Notes: generated from the sequence alone by a model not told the origin. A stretch of DNA of 64,000 nt from Cyanidium caldarium (GCA_026184775.1 JANCYW010000015.1:1-64000); one strand, 5' to 3'. Positions 37,600-48,561 are shown, counted from the stretch's first letter. Numbers and translations are program-made.

Positions 37600-40500
37600 T
37601 TAGCGGACACTCTCATGCCCCTGCTCTTTCGTCGCAAACATCGCCCGCAGGTCGGCCAGCGTCAGCTCCTCCATATCGCTGCCGCTCTTGCTGCCGAGTG
37701 CCGCCTGGGCATCGCGCCGATGGCACCCCAGCGCATGCACCTGCTCCTCGATGGTGTCCCGCACCACGTAGCGATGCACATACGTCGGGTGCGTCTGTCC
37801 GATGCGGTGCACGCGGCTGATGGCCTGCAGCTCGGTGCCCGGACTCAGCAGCGGCTCCAGCAGGAACACGTGCGTGGCCTCGATCAGGTTCAGACCGTTC
37901 GCTCCGGTGCGCGTCGACAGCAACAGCACCGCAAAGGCGTCGGTACAGGCGCGAAACGGCTCCACCGCACCGTGAAAGTAGCGCATCCGATTCTCTTGCA
38001 GAGCGTGCGCCACAATCAGCAGCATCGCCTTCCACTGCGAGAACACCACGCATTTCAGCGGTGCGGACGCGGGCGACTGCGGCTGTTGCTGCTGCAGCTG
38101 CAACAGATCCTGTACCACCGCCTCCACTTTGGCACCGTAGTTGCCACGTATGGGCGCGGCGGCCGACGCCCGGCCGTCGTCGTCGGTGCGGGTGATATAC
38201 GACACTTCCCGAATGTTGTAGCGCTCACGACACACCGGACACGGTAGCAGAGTGCTGTGATGTTTCACCACCCGCGACTGCAGGTAGTGCGACGTGCACT
38301 CCACGCAGAAGCGATGGCCGCACGGCAACAGCACCAGTTCGTCGCCAGTCGGATGGTAGCAGATCGGGCAGGTGCCGCCGCCGCCGTCGCCGCCGCCGCC
38401 GCTGCCACCGTCGGCGCGATGCAGCTGCCGCAGATAATTCCACTGGCCGAGCCGCCGCTGCCACAGCTCCTCGGCCGCCTGCCGATCCGCCTCCAAGCGC
38501 GCCCTCACCGCCGGCAACTCGACGGGCAGGATGCGGTACCGGCGTTCGCGCTCACTCAGCGGCATGAGCGACGTCGCTGGCCGGTAGGTGATGCGGGTGG
38601 CGGCCATATCCAGCTCGTCCAGTGCGGCCAGCGCATCTTTCTGCGCCCGAAAGTAGGCGTGCGCCAGGGTGAATTCGCGCTTGCACAACGCCCATATTTG
38701 CCACTCCAGCGACGCCGACGATGCGGCCGCCGACAACATGCCGCGCCGGCTCTGGCCATGCACCAGCCGCAACACCCGCTCCAGCTCGCTCATCAGCCGC
38801 ACCCCGCCGTCATACTCGGTGACCACGCCCAGGCGCCGGCGCGTCGGTGCCTCCAGTTTGGCATCGTCGCCACCGTCGCCGCCGCCGCCGTCGTCATCGT
38901 CGTCGCGGTGCTGCTGAGTGCGATTCACTCGGCGCGTGCGCACCGAAAACAACCGTCGCTCGTACGCCTCAAACAGCGACTCGGCGCGACAATGTTGACA
39001 CTCGCGGCCGTGCATGTCCTCGCGGCACTTGCCACACGCTCCCGACTCTTGCACCTCGTCAGCGGTGGGCGGGCGCTCGCCGCTGCCGGGCAACGTCAGC
39101 AGCCGCCCGGTCAACGCCGCCCGCGCCTCTGTCATCGCTTGGTACGCCGTGTGAATCCAGTACGCCAGACCGGCGGCGGAATGCACCGCGTCCACGCCGG
39201 CGCGCTCCAACACCATCTCCTCCTGCCCGGTCTCCACCAGCCAATTCAGCGCCACCGTCCACCACGGGGAGCCTGCTGGCGTCGGTTGGCGATGCCGCAA
39301 CTGCGCCAGCTCCGCATCCAGCTCCAGCAACTGCGCGCGCAGCACCTCCACCCGTGTGGTCGTCTCTGCCACGTACTGCCGCCGCAACGCCTCCGCCTCC
39401 GCCCTCAACTGCTCATCGCGCACCGTGTATCCAAACTCCGCCCGCCGATCCCGATGCTCCGCCAACAACTGCGCCAAATTCACCAGCACGTGATACCGCT
39501 GCAACCGGTCCACCTCCAGCACGCCCGATGTCGACTCGCGCGCCCGCCGCAACACCTCGCGATACAGAGACACCGCCTCGCCCACCCGCCCGTCTAGCAC
39601 CGCCACCGCCGCCAGCCCATTCACGGCCGCCACCAACGAGCGCTGCGCCTCCTCGCACTCCACCTGCGCGCGCTGCAACAGCACCTCCAGCACCTGGTCC
39701 ATCGTCATCAGATTGTGCTGAATGGAGCTGAGGCCGGCCGCGCCCACTTTCGGATGACAACACGCCTGTCGCAACGCCGTCAGATGGTGCAGCACGTGCC
39801 GGATGAGGCGAAAGCCCCGGCGACACGAGCTGCGCAACAACAGCGCACCGCGCTCATCCAAGTATGGCGCCAGACGCGACGTCATCAGGTAGCGCACCGC
39901 GCCCGCGCACGCCTCGTGCTGTCGCTGGTAAAAGTGGCGCTCGACCGGCCCCAGCCGAATGTGCCGCACCGTCTCCGTCTGCGGCGGCAGACCAATCTCG
40001 TCCGCCACGTCGCGCTTTTCGGTGCGCCAGGCGGCGACGCGCAGCACCTGCGCCAGCCGAGACGCCGCACCGCGCCCGCCGCGCTCGCACGGCCGCAACA
40101 GCACCCGCCGCCACGCGTCCGGTTCGTCGAACGGGGCAAAGCGCAGAAACCGAAACAACGCCTCCAAGTCGTCCACCGAGCGGCGCAGCGGCGTGCCGCT
40201 CACGCACCAGCGGGTGTCCGCCTCAAACCGCAACGCCAGGGCGGCCGCCGCCGCCGCACCGCCCTCGATCAGCTGCGCTTCGTCCAAACACAGACGCCGC
40301 CAGTGCACCCGGCTGAGCGGCGTCGGCGCAAACTCGTATCGCTTGGCATGTCGCAACGACCGCCCGTGTGCCAGTTGCTGCTGATCGCGGTGAGCGTCGG
40401 CGCGCAGCACCTCGTAGGTGGTGAGCACCAGATCGGCGGCGGCCAGCTGACGGGCGCTCAGATACTGCCCGTGTTTGATGCCGCGATAGAATAGCACTTG

Positions 40501-41393
40501 CAGGTGATAGGCGACCAGGTGTCGAGCAATCTCTGCGCGCCACTGCATCAGAATAGGCGTCGGACACACGATGAGGGTGCCGCGACCGCGCAGCCGCTGC
40601 CCGGAACGCAGCACCTGCATGCAGTCGGCGCAGAAGCGGATGCGCTTGCCGATGGCCCCGTGTAGCGTGTGAGACACGTGCGGGTGGTCGATGACCGCGC
40701 CGCACTCGTCACAGACCCAACTGCCCCTACGCGTTGCAGAGGCGACCGGCGATAGGGTCGTCGCCGGGTCGGCCAGCGCGGCCGATCCACCCAACAGCAC
40801 ACAGGCTAGCACCTCGACGGTTTTGCCGAGTCCCATCTCGTCGGCCAAAATGCCGCCGCGCAACGTATTTGACGCCGAGTCGGAGGTCTCGTCGGCAGCG
40901 CTCTCGGCCAACCTCCCGTAAAAGGGATCGAACGTCAGCGGCAAGTGTTCCCTGCCGCGCACATCCGCCACCGGCACAGAGAGTCCGCCGCACAGACGCA
41001 CCCCGGTGCGCTCCCGTTCCAGCATCCACGCCACCGCCCGTCGCTGATACGGTCGCAGCTCGGGCGCCAAACCCGGTACGCGCGCCGGAACCGGAATGGA
41101 GGCGGTGGCGCCGGGTAGACGACGAACGGCCGCCAGCGCCCACGCCAGCTCACCACCGTCGTCGTGGTCGCCATGGCCTGTGTCCGGCTCGTCCGGCTCG
41201 AAGCGAAACCGCTCCGGCACCGACCGCCCGGTGGCGACAGCACCATCCATCGGCGCGGTGGCCAGCGATGCCTCGGGCGCAAAGTAGCCGAGCAGACACT
41301 CGAGCTCCTGGCGCCGTCGGTGGGTCCAGACAGCGTCGTCCACGAGGCGCGCCCGATGCAACATCAGCAACAGCAGCAGCGGCTTGCGGCGGC

Positions 41394-41424
<31 letters not shown>

Positions 41425-41931
41425 GTCATTCTCCTCAGCCAGCGCACAGGCCAAGCACCCGGCCGTGGCCATCTGCCACAATGCCTCCGCCACCGCGCAC
41501 GGCAGTTCGAGGTCGGCGCTGTGCTCGCCACCGGCGCGCATGGCCAGTAGCGCTCGCGAGCCGTCGTCTCGCCACAGACGCCACTCGATGCCAAACGCAC
41601 GGACCGCCGCAGCCACACTCGCTGGCACGGGCAAGTAGTTTAGCCCGAAAAAGGCACGCTCCACCACTTCCACCACCGGCACTCGCACCCAGACCGACGC
41701 CTCCTCCTCGGAAGCGCCCTCCGACGAGCACGGCGTCACTGGCGACGCGGCATCCGTGGGCAACGGCGGCTTCGCAGCCGGCAGAGCGGAGTGAGACGTG
41801 CGGAACCAGTCCTCACCCGAGTCCCGTCGTGGTCGTTTCCAAACTGGCACCGCGTCGGGCGTCACCAACCCATCCGACACCGGACTGTCGGCCGCCGGCA
41901 CTTGCCGCGGGCGCGCCTGCTTCACCCGCAT
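37600..41931 (-). CDS. SHPRH: SHPRH-like SNF2 helicase/RING E3 ubiquitin ligase
   Basis: Large nuclear SNF2 ATPase with an embedded RING, 1,443 residues. Order: disordered Arg/Pro-rich N-terminus; SNF2 N-lobe (YQRRAVAWMLERE about 288, ADEMGLGKTVEVLA about 360, DEAQ box in RLCLDEAQLIE about 550, SGTPLRRSVDDL); a Cys/His cluster (CDECGAVIDHPH to CADCMQVL, about 410-450) inside the N-lobe where SHPRH has its PHD-type finger; a long helical insertion; RING (CPICYHPTGDE to CPVCRERYN, about 1186-1235); helicase C lobe (CVVFSQWKAML, LLSTRTGANGLNL, ISRVHRIGQT). SHPRH/Rad5-type ligases polyubiquitinate PCNA in damage tolerance; the DEAQ box and insert positions favour SHPRH. Confidence 0.9.
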
Positions 41932-42361
41932 GGAGAAGAGGCTCGGGAGAGGTAGCGCGACAACTCTGGCGAGCGCACACCTCGACGCCTATTCTGCCTT
42001 CCCCCGCACAGCCAGTTGGCCGGCTTCGGCGTTCGAGTCTCTTGGCGCTCGATGCGTCGCTTCCCGTTCCACAGCAGCGCAAACCGAAACCACCGACGTC
42101 CGTTCAGCGCCGACGGAAGCCGGCGCCAGCTGAAGGGAAGCGGAGGTCTTGTCGGTGGGACGGCCGAGGTCATCAAGGACGCATAAGGGTGAGGAGCGTG
42201 TTGTGGGCCATGAAGTCGGCTCTCGTTTATCGAATCTGGTAAGCGCTCCCGGAATCGGTCGGTGGTCGCTACCTGACGGACGCCGCCGCCGCCGCCTCCA
42301 ACTCGGGAGCGCACCTGCGGGCGATCGCGCTAGCGCCGCTGCGACCAACCGTTGGCTCGCC
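41932..42361. other. Divergent promoter region, SHPRH and repeat protein
   Basis: The 430 bases between the two ATGs contain no supported gene. The downstream frame is open back to a TTG at 42149 without recognisable content. Confidence 0.45.
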
Positions 42362-43432
42362 ATGGAGACACCGCGGACCACTTGTCTATCCCGCGCAGCG
42401 TCTTCTGCTCCGGCTCTCTTCGTGGTGCCACTTTTTCCGACGCGACGAGTCTGCTGCCCTCCACACGCCCGACCGTCGCCCGCACCCCGAACCCACCGTC
42501 CGCCCTCGTTGTTCACGCTCTATGGGCGTATGCGCAACTCGGGCGGTTTCCAACTGCCGCCGCGCGTGCCCCAATCGCCGGAGGCGTTGGCACGGGCACT
42601 ACAGTTGCTGGGCAACGCCACACAGCGCAAACTGACCGAGGAGCGGCGGCGCGAGGCGGAAGCGCTGCTGGGCGCGTACCCACCGCGCAAGGAGATCGCG
42701 CAGCAGTGGCGGGGGGCGCTACTGCGCGACTTGCGCCGTGAGCGTTTGGCGCGCCTCAAGGCGGAGCAGAATTTGCGCCGCGGCAGCCCCGTCTCGCCGG
42801 AGCAGGCCATTTACCGTATGCTGGAGCGAGACATGCGCCTGCCGCCCCGAGACGAACAGACGGATGCGGCCTTTTTGCTCCTGGGACGCTTGGTGCGTGA
42901 CCAGCAACGCCCGACCGAGATGGAGGCGCGCCGGTTACGCGATCTGATCGGCGTGGTGCCCACCGGCAAGACGTCAGCCACACGCGCCATCAAAGTGCTG
43001 AAGCGTATGGCGCTGGAGCGTTTCCGCTGGGAGCGCTGGCCACCGTTCGTGCCACTGGACCTCGAACACGTGCGCCAGGCGTTCCGCATCCTGGCGCAGG
43101 TGCGCCGCCAGGGCACTGCCGGCGAACGCGCCAACCAAGAGCTGCGTTCCCTGCTGGGTGGCGCGTTTCCCCGCCACCGACGCGTGGCCACCGCCTGGCG
43201 CAAACGCCTGGCGTTTGTCATCCGCTACCGCGAACGCAAAGCGCGCGTAGCAGCGGTGATGGAGTTGCGGCGTCAGAAACTTTTGCGTCGCGCCGCAGCC
43301 GAGGCCGCATCCACCGAGCCGAATGCCAGTTCGGCAGGCGCCGCGGAGGTATCGGCAACAGCCGAGCGCGAGCGGGATGCATCCGGCGAGGTGGCCACGC
43401 CACCCGACGCATCCGAGCCGGAGGCGCAGTGA
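42362..43432 (+). CDS. Protein with three copies of an unrecognised helical repeat
   Basis: I do not recognise this 356-residue protein. Its N-terminus (about 1-55) is Arg/Ser/Pro-rich with few acids, like an organelle targeting peptide. Three repeats of about 60 residues follow at about 73-135, 164-223 and 233-295. Each has two helices: one with ALxLLGxLxR followed by ExERRxLxxLLGxxP, and one with AxxxWRxxLLRxLRRERLA or its variant (AIKVLKRMALERFRWER; ATAWRKRLAFVIRYRER). The protein is rich in Arg and Leu, which suggests RNA binding, as in pentatrico- or octotricopeptide proteins, but the period does not match them. The tail is Ala/Glu-rich. The ATG at 42362 is used; a later one at 42527 is possible. 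Confidence 0.6.
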   Translation: METPRTTCLSRAASSAPALFVVPLFPTRRVCCPPHARPSPAPRTHRPPSLFTLYGRMRNSGGFQLPPRVPQSPEALARALQLLGNATQRKLTEERRREAEALLGAYPPRKEIAQQWRGALLRDLRRERLARLKAEQNLRRGSPVSPEQAIYRMLERDMRLPPRDEQTDAAFLLLGRLVRDQQRPTEMEARRLRDLIGVVPTGKTSATRAIKVLKRMALERFRWERWPPFVPLDLEHVRQAFRILAQVRRQGTAGERANQELRSLLGGAFPRHRRVATAWRKRLAFVIRYRERKARVAAVMELRRQKLLRRAAAEAASTEPNASSAGAAEVSATAERERDASGEVATPPDASEPEAQ

Positions 43433-43761
43433 ATCGTCCGACGGCCGCGGTAGCGTTGCAGCGGCAGTGTCGATACATCGTTGACATAACGCGAGACGGA
43501 CACTGTCCCCGTGCCTAGGCTCTGCCTCACGTAGACAACAACGTGCACAAGGCCGTCGCACGCTCGTCCGCCTGATGTGTGGCCGCATCGTCGCGCTGCC
43601 GTTTCGGCGCGAGCAGAGACGCTTCGGGGGGGCGTCGGGCGGTGTGGTGGTTGTTGCGGGATGGACGCCGGCTGTACACGCACACCAACACCCATCCAAC
43701 GCTCTCGCGGTGCCACGTAAACAAGTGGACATCCCGAGGCGCAACGTTTCATCTCCTCGGT
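43433..43761. other. Intergenic, upstream of NUP35
   Basis: The 329 bases between the repeat protein and NUP35 hold no supported gene. The NUP35 frame opens at a GTG at 43579, which I take as chance. Confidence 0.45.
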
Positions 43762-44739
43762 ATGGAATCATCGGACAGTTTTTATCAGGGCACGCCGGCA
43801 GAGGCCAAGCGGGTGATGTTTGAAACCCTGGCCACGCCATCGCCGACGGGCGCCGCGGCCACTCCCTTCCCGTCGGAGACGCGGTGGCAGTCGTCGGCGG
43901 GACGCACGCCGGGCGTTCATCTCCGCAGCGGTGACGGCGGGAGTGGCGGGGAACGGCCGCCGCCGCACTCGGGTTCGGCGTACCGCAACTGGGGCGGTTA
44001 CGGGCGGTTCGCCCGACACGCCACGCCATCGGCAGCGGTCGTATCGGGCGGACGGGCGCTGTCTGCCGCGCGACAAGCCGTGCCGCCCAATGAATCGTGG
44101 CTGGACGCTGACGTCAGTCGCGAGGTGCGACTCAGTGACGCCGGCGGGACGATGGGCGGTGCGGGTGCGCGCGGGCTGTTTACGCCGGCGGCATCGCGCT
44201 CGCCGCCCGATTACGACGCCGTGCCCTCGGACTGGGAGGCGGCGCTGGCGTGTTGGGTGACGGTGTTCGGTTTCGCGCCCGGACAGCAGGCGATGGTGCT
44301 GCGGGAGATGCGCGCACTCGGCCACGTGCAGCGGTACGTGGCGCGCAAGGGCAACTGGATGCACGTGCAGTACGCGACGGCGTTGCAGGCGCAGACGGCG
44401 CGAAGTCGGGTGGCGCGCTTCCTCAACGCCAATACCCTCTTCGGGGTGGTGCCGTGCACCGAGCCCGAGGTGGTGCGCGAAGAGCAGGTCGGTATGCCAT
44501 CGCCGCTGCCCGGCGAGCTATCCACCGCCTCGATACGGTCAGGCGCGGAGGCATGGACGACCATGACGCCGGCGCCCGCCGTCGACCACAACCGTTCTTT
44601 GCGCTGGGACGAGCGCACTCCCGTCGATGCTGTCGGGGCGAAGCGGTCGCCGTTGCCGGCCACCGTCATGAAGCAACCGCCGCCGCCGCCGCGCCGAGGC
44701 CTCATCGCCCGCGCCGCTGACTTTATGTGGGGCTGGTGA
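43762..44739 (+). CDS. NUP35: Nucleoporin NUP35/Nup53 (MPPN domain)
   Basis: Inner-ring nucleoporin linking the pore scaffold to the nuclear membrane. In 325 residues, the MPPN-type RRM lies at about 164-235: WVTVFGFAPGQQAMVLREMRALG, then HVQRYVARKGNWMHVQYATALQA and NTLFGVVPCTEPEV, which match the vertebrate NUP35 RRM. Upstream is a disordered, Gly/Ser/Pro-rich region. The C-terminus, RRGLIARAADFMWGW, is the amphipathic helix ending in Trp by which Nup53/NUP35 binds membrane. It ends 67 bases from the convergent agmatine deiminase gene. Confidence 0.92.
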   Translation: MESSDSFYQGTPAEAKRVMFETLATPSPTGAAATPFPSETRWQSSAGRTPGVHLRSGDGGSGGERPPPHSGSAYRNWGGYGRFARHATPSAAVVSGGRALSAARQAVPPNESWLDADVSREVRLSDAGGTMGGAGARGLFTPAASRSPPDYDAVPSDWEAALACWVTVFGFAPGQQAMVLREMRALGHVQRYVARKGNWMHVQYATALQAQTARSRVARFLNANTLFGVVPCTEPEVVREEQVGMPSPLPGELSTASIRSGAEAWTTMTPAPAVDHNRSLRWDERTPVDAVGAKRSPLPATVMKQPPPPPRRGLIARAADFMWGW

Positions 44740-44806
44740 GAGGAGAGGAAAGCGACCGGAATAGACGCTATCGACATCCCGACGTCCGCTCCGTCCCCAC
44801 TCTCGC

Positions 44807-45961
44807 TCATGGCCACTGCGGCTGCTGCTGCGTGAGACAGTGAATGTTGCCGCCGCCGAGGAGGATCTCGCGCGCACCCTCAATCTGCACCATCTCCACC
44901 TCCGGCAGGGCCTCCTGCAGGGCGCTCCGGGCGGCGGCATCGCTGGCGGCGTGGCCAAACGCCGGCATGATCACCGCGCCGTTGGCCCGGTAAAAGTTGA
45001 CGTAACTCGCCGGCAGCAGCGTGCCCGCCTCTCTCGGTCGATGCGCCTGCGCGCCGGCCGCGGACACTGCATCCACCGCGGGCAAGTCCTCCGTCCGGCG
45101 ATACAGCGGCGGCGGCGCCGTCAGCCGCACGACCTGCAGCCGTCGGCCGCGGGCATCTCGCGCCTCAGTCAACGCCCGCGCCGCCCGTTCACAGCACTCG
45201 TCGCCCGCTGCCCAATGCAGCGCCACACAGGCCGGCCGCAGAAACACGCACAGATTGTCCACGTGCCCGTCGGTGTCCGCATCGCCGGCAATGCCCAGCG
45301 GTAGCCACAGCACGCATTCCACGCCCAAATACGCTCGCAGCTGCGCCTCGATGCGTTGCCGCGACCAGCCCGGGTTGCGGTTGGCGTTCAGTAGGCACTG
45401 CTCGGTGGTGATGAGCGTGCCCTCGCCATCCACCGTGATGCTGCCGCCCTCCAGCACCATCGGGTTGACGAAGCGGGGCAGTCGCTCCAGCTGTAACACC
45501 TTGCGGGCAACCTGCGCGTCCAGCGACCAGTCCGGATAACAGCCGCCGCCGCTGCCGCCCCAGGCATTGAACGCCGAGTCCACCCCGGCCACCGAGGCAA
45601 ACGGCAACTCGGCACCGGGTATGACGAATAGCGGCGCGGTATCACGCAGCCAACAGTCGTTGCAGCTCATCTCGACGATGCGCACCGTCGACGGCGGCTG
45701 CAGACCGTCGGGTGGCTCTCGCGACGGCAGCAGCTGTGCACACACCGACGCGAACGCGGCAGCGCTGCACACCACGGTCACCGGCTCGTAACGGGCAATA
45801 GCGTGTATCAGGCTCACCATCACCGGGTGCACGCGGCGACTCGGCTGTGGCCAGTTGTCGGCGCGCTCCGGCCACCCGATCCAGCAGCCGACGTGCGGGT
45901 GCCACTCCGCCGGGAGGTACAGTCCCTGTTGACGGGGTGTCTTGGACGATGAGTCGTTCAT
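44807..45961 (-). CDS. AIH: Agmatine deiminase (agmatine iminohydrolase)
   Basis: Converts agmatine to N-carbamoylputrescine and ammonia in the arginine-decarboxylase route to putrescine. The 384-residue length equals plant AIH. Landmarks: LPAEWHPHVGCWIGWPER, CNDCWLRDTAPLFV, LEGGSITVDGEGTLITTEQCLLN, the active-site DTDGHVDN (His and Asp), and the catalytic Cys in GGGNIHCLTQQQP at about residue 375. Plant enzymes have DETNGHVDN; here the form is ADTDGHVDN. The frame opens with GTG at 45997; the first ATG is 45961. No targeting signal is evident. Confidence 0.96.
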   Translation of the reverse strand: MNDSSSKTPRQQGLYLPAEWHPHVGCWIGWPERADNWPQPSRRVHPVMVSLIHAIARYEPVTVVCSAAAFASVCAQLLPSREPPDGLQPPSTVRIVEMSCNDCWLRDTAPLFVIPGAELPFASVAGVDSAFNAWGGSGGGCYPDWSLDAQVARKVLQLERLPRFVNPMVLEGGSITVDGEGTLITTEQCLLNANRNPGWSRQRIEAQLRAYLGVECVLWLPLGIAGDADTDGHVDNLCVFLRPACVALHWAAGDECCERAARALTEARDARGRRLQVVRLTAPPPLYRRTEDLPAVDAVSAAGAQAHRPREAGTLLPASYVNFYRANGAVIMPAFGHAASDAAARSALQEALPEVEMVQIEGAREILLGGGNIHCLTQQQPQWP

Positions 45962-46332
45962 AGGGGGAGTGTCATAGGGACGAGGAGTTTGCGACACTGG
46001 ACACGCCGCACCTCCAGGAGTGCGGCGTGTAGCGGTCGACGACGTCGGGCACTCGACGGGTGCAACGCCGGTGAACAGCGCAAGTCCGTGAATCCGAAAG
46101 TCGCAGCGCAGCGGCGACGGCGAGATGAACGTGGCCGGCGCGTCGCGGAACGGACATAGAGTATCGCAAGCAACGTGTCGGTAGCATGGAAAGTCACTCG
46201 AGGCGACAGCACTTCAACACCGACTGCAGGAATAGCCAGAGTCCCGTCCCTCGCGTCGGACACAACGCTTGTTGTTCTCGGGCTGTTTGCCAAGTAGCAA
46301 CGTCCCTTCCACTGTTCTCCCCCACACCCGCG
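45962..46332. other. Intergenic, upstream of agmatine deiminase
   Basis: These 371 bases lie between two minus-strand genes and should contain the agmatine deiminase promoter. No gene is supported. Confidence 0.45.
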
Positions 46333-46686
46333 TCATCGCTCACCGTCTCGCTTCACCGCTTCCCCCGCTGCTGCGCCCTCCGTCTCGGGCAGCAACAACC
46401 CGACCCGCCGGGCAGTGTCGCGCACGTGCTGCAAGCGCTTCTGTCGCGCTACTCGCCAGCTCGCCGTTCCATCGCCGTCGTCGGCAACTCCGTAACGTAC
46501 ATACAGTTGCCGCAACTGCCACAAGCTGCGGTACAGCGCCGCCAACTCGCTCACTGCCCCGTCGAGCTCGATCGCGTGGCGGTCGTCCCGGAACAGCCGC
46601 CTCCACCGCTCCAACGGCTCCCGGTCACCGCGTGCCGATACGATACGGTACACCCACCGGTACGCTTGCAGTGTCGGTCGACTCAT
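46333..46686 (-). CDS. FMC1-like (LYR superfamily) small protein
   Basis: A 117-residue helical protein. TLQAYRWVYRIVSARG near the N-terminus, WRRLFRDDRHA, ALYRSLWQLRQLY with a Leu-Tyr-Arg motif, and RDTARRVGLLLPE at the end align in order with human FMC1 (TFRGLLRELRYLSA, LVKAFRAHR, the middle helix, ESAGLVGLKLP). FMC1 helps assemble mitochondrial ATP synthase. The match is by pattern and length and is moderate. The frame continues upstream to 46920 with another Met, but that extension is Arg/Pro-rich without helices; the ATG at 46686 is preferred. Confidence 0.55.
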   Translation of the reverse strand: MSRPTLQAYRWVYRIVSARGDREPLERWRRLFRDDRHAIELDGAVSELAALYRSLWQLRQLYVRYGVADDGDGTASWRVARQKRLQHVRDTARRVGLLLPETEGAAAGEAVKRDGER

Positions 46687-46995
46687 TCCTTCAGGACTCC
46701 ATAAGCACACGTCCGTGACGTTTGTCAGCCACGCTCCCGGGCGCGTCTCCGTCCGCTTCGCACCGGTGGCGCCGTGGCCGGCCTCTCGGCGGTCCATCGC
46801 ACGCATTTCTGCGGCGCGTCGGTCGGGCTGAACGGTTCGCTCCGGCAACACCGGGTGACCGACCGAGAGCGGTGGACATCCGCGGGAGAAGTCGTCTCCG
46901 GGAGGGCGCGTTGAGCCCAACAGGGTGCATGGAACGGCATTCGCTCATTCGGTTGTGAAGAGTGCGTGTGAGAGTGTGGGTTGGCAGTGTGTTGC
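46687..46995. other. Divergent promoter region, FMC1-like and DnaJ genes
   Basis: The 309 bases between the two divergent ATGs contain no supported gene. I see no clear heat-shock element upstream of the DnaJ gene. Confidence 0.45.
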
Positions 46996-48561
46996 ATGCG
47001 GACGCCGGCGCTGGCGCTGTGGCGGGCCGGGCAACGCGGCTGGCGGTCGGTGCGGCCGTCGCCGAGCGGTATTGGGTTGTCGGAGCGTGTTGGGGAGTGC
47101 TGGCGGGCGCTGCAATGGCGCGCGAGTGGAAATGAACAGTTTGGCGGGCGGTTTGAAGGAGGCGAACCGTTGGCGCGACACCGGGCGGCGGCGAGGAATT
47201 CGGGTTGGACGCCAGCGCACCCTCGGTGGCGACCGTGTGCCCGCGCAAAAACGAGGTCGCAGCGATACGTTTCTAGCAGTGCGGCGGCGTCCGCTGCTCA
47301 GCGCGATCCGTACGAGGTGCTGGGGGTGTCTCGCAGCGCGACCACCGCGGAGATCAAGAAAGCCTTCTACAAGCTGGCCAAGGAGGTGCATCCGGACACC
47401 GGTCCGAAAGGAGACAAGGCGCGGTTTGCGGAGATCAACGCGGCGTACGAGCTGCTGAGTGACGAGAAGCGGCGGCGCCAGTATGACCAGTATGGTCTTC
47501 GCGACGGCGAGGAGGCGGAGGCGGCGGGGTCGTCGTGGGGACGCAGCGGCGGTTTCGGCACCGGGCCGGGCATGTCGGCCGAGGAGATCTTGCGGCAATT
47601 TAGCGACTTTTTCGGCAGCGGTCCGGGCGGGTTCGGTGAGGCGGACGCCGCCGGCATGGATGGCGGCCGCGGCGGCGGCGGCGGCGGTTTCGGCGTCTTC
47701 TCCCGCGGCTCCAACGTGGAGGTGCGACTAGACCTGTCGTTTATGGAGGCGGCGCACGGCACCGAGAAGACCGTGCAAGTGCCCTGCACGGTAGAGTGTG
47801 CGGCGTGCGGCGGCACTGGCGCGGCCGGCGGGCGTGCCGAAAGCGCGGCCTGCGGACAGTGCCGCGGCACCGGCCAGGAGCGTTATCAGCGCGGCTTTTT
47901 CGCCTTTCAGACCACCTGCCGACGATGCGGCGGCAGCGGACGCGTGCTGCGCAACGCCTGCAGCGCCTGTCGCGGCAGCGGCGTCAGCCACGGCATACGC
48001 ACTGCCAGCGTGCGCGTTCCGGCCGGCGTCGACTCTGGACAGACCCTGCGCGTCAGCGGCAAAGGCGAGGCCGCCCCGCACGGCGGCCCGGCCGGCGACC
48101 TCTTCGTGCGCGTCAACGTGCTTGAAGACCCTTACTTTCACCGCGAAGGCCCGCACCTGCACGTGGTGGCGCCCATCACCTTTGCGGACGCCGCTCTCGG
48201 CGGCTCGGTGCGGGTGCGCACCCTCGACGGCGACACCGAGGTGAAGGTGCCGCGCGGCACCCAGACCGACGACGTGCGCGTCATGCGTGGCCGCGGCATC
48301 GCCAAACTCGGCAACAGTGGCCACGGCAACCAGTACGTTCACTTTCGCATCCAGGTGCCCACCGAGCTCACTCCCCGGGAGCGCGAGCTCGTCGAGGCGC
48401 TCCGACACGCCGACCTCGAGCGACGACGGCAACGCCAGGAGGCGGCAAGCGACGGGCGCGCGCGTTCCCGCTCGGGGACAGCCGACGAGGAGGCGGCGGC
48501 GGCCACGTCGAAGAACTTTTTCCGACGGCTCAAGTCGTTGTTCGCCAGCGGTGGTGAGTAG
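46996..48561 (+). CDS. Organellar type I DnaJ chaperone
   Basis: Hsp70 co-chaperone of 521 residues with all type I parts: J domain (about 103-165, DPYEVLGVSRSAT, KLAKEVHPDTG with HPD, YELLSDEKRRRQYDQYG), Gly/Phe-rich linker, zinc domain with four CxxCxGxG copies (CAACGGTG, CGQCRGTG, CRRCGGSG, CSACRGSG), and the C-terminal substrate domain (HLHVVAPITFADAALGGSV, VKVPRGTQTDDVRVM, GRGIAKLGNSGHGNQYV). About 100 N-terminal residues rich in Arg, Ser and Ala, with few acids, suggest import into mitochondrion or plastid; a mitochondrial Mdj1/Tid1 role is likeliest. The frame opens with TTG at 46981; the first ATG is 46996. Confidence 0.95.
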   Translation: MRTPALALWRAGQRGWRSVRPSPSGIGLSERVGECWRALQWRASGNEQFGGRFEGGEPLARHRAAARNSGWTPAHPRWRPCARAKTRSQRYVSSSAAASAAQRDPYEVLGVSRSATTAEIKKAFYKLAKEVHPDTGPKGDKARFAEINAAYELLSDEKRRRQYDQYGLRDGEEAEAAGSSWGRSGGFGTGPGMSAEEILRQFSDFFGSGPGGFGEADAAGMDGGRGGGGGGFGVFSRGSNVEVRLDLSFMEAAHGTEKTVQVPCTVECAACGGTGAAGGRAESAACGQCRGTGQERYQRGFFAFQTTCRRCGGSGRVLRNACSACRGSGVSHGIRTASVRVPAGVDSGQTLRVSGKGEAAPHGGPAGDLFVRVNVLEDPYFHREGPHLHVVAPITFADAALGGSVRVRTLDGDTEVKVPRGTQTDDVRVMRGRGIAKLGNSGHGNQYVHFRIQVPTELTPRERELVEALRHADLERRRQRQEAASDGRARSRSGTADEEAAAATSKNFFRRLKSLFASGGE

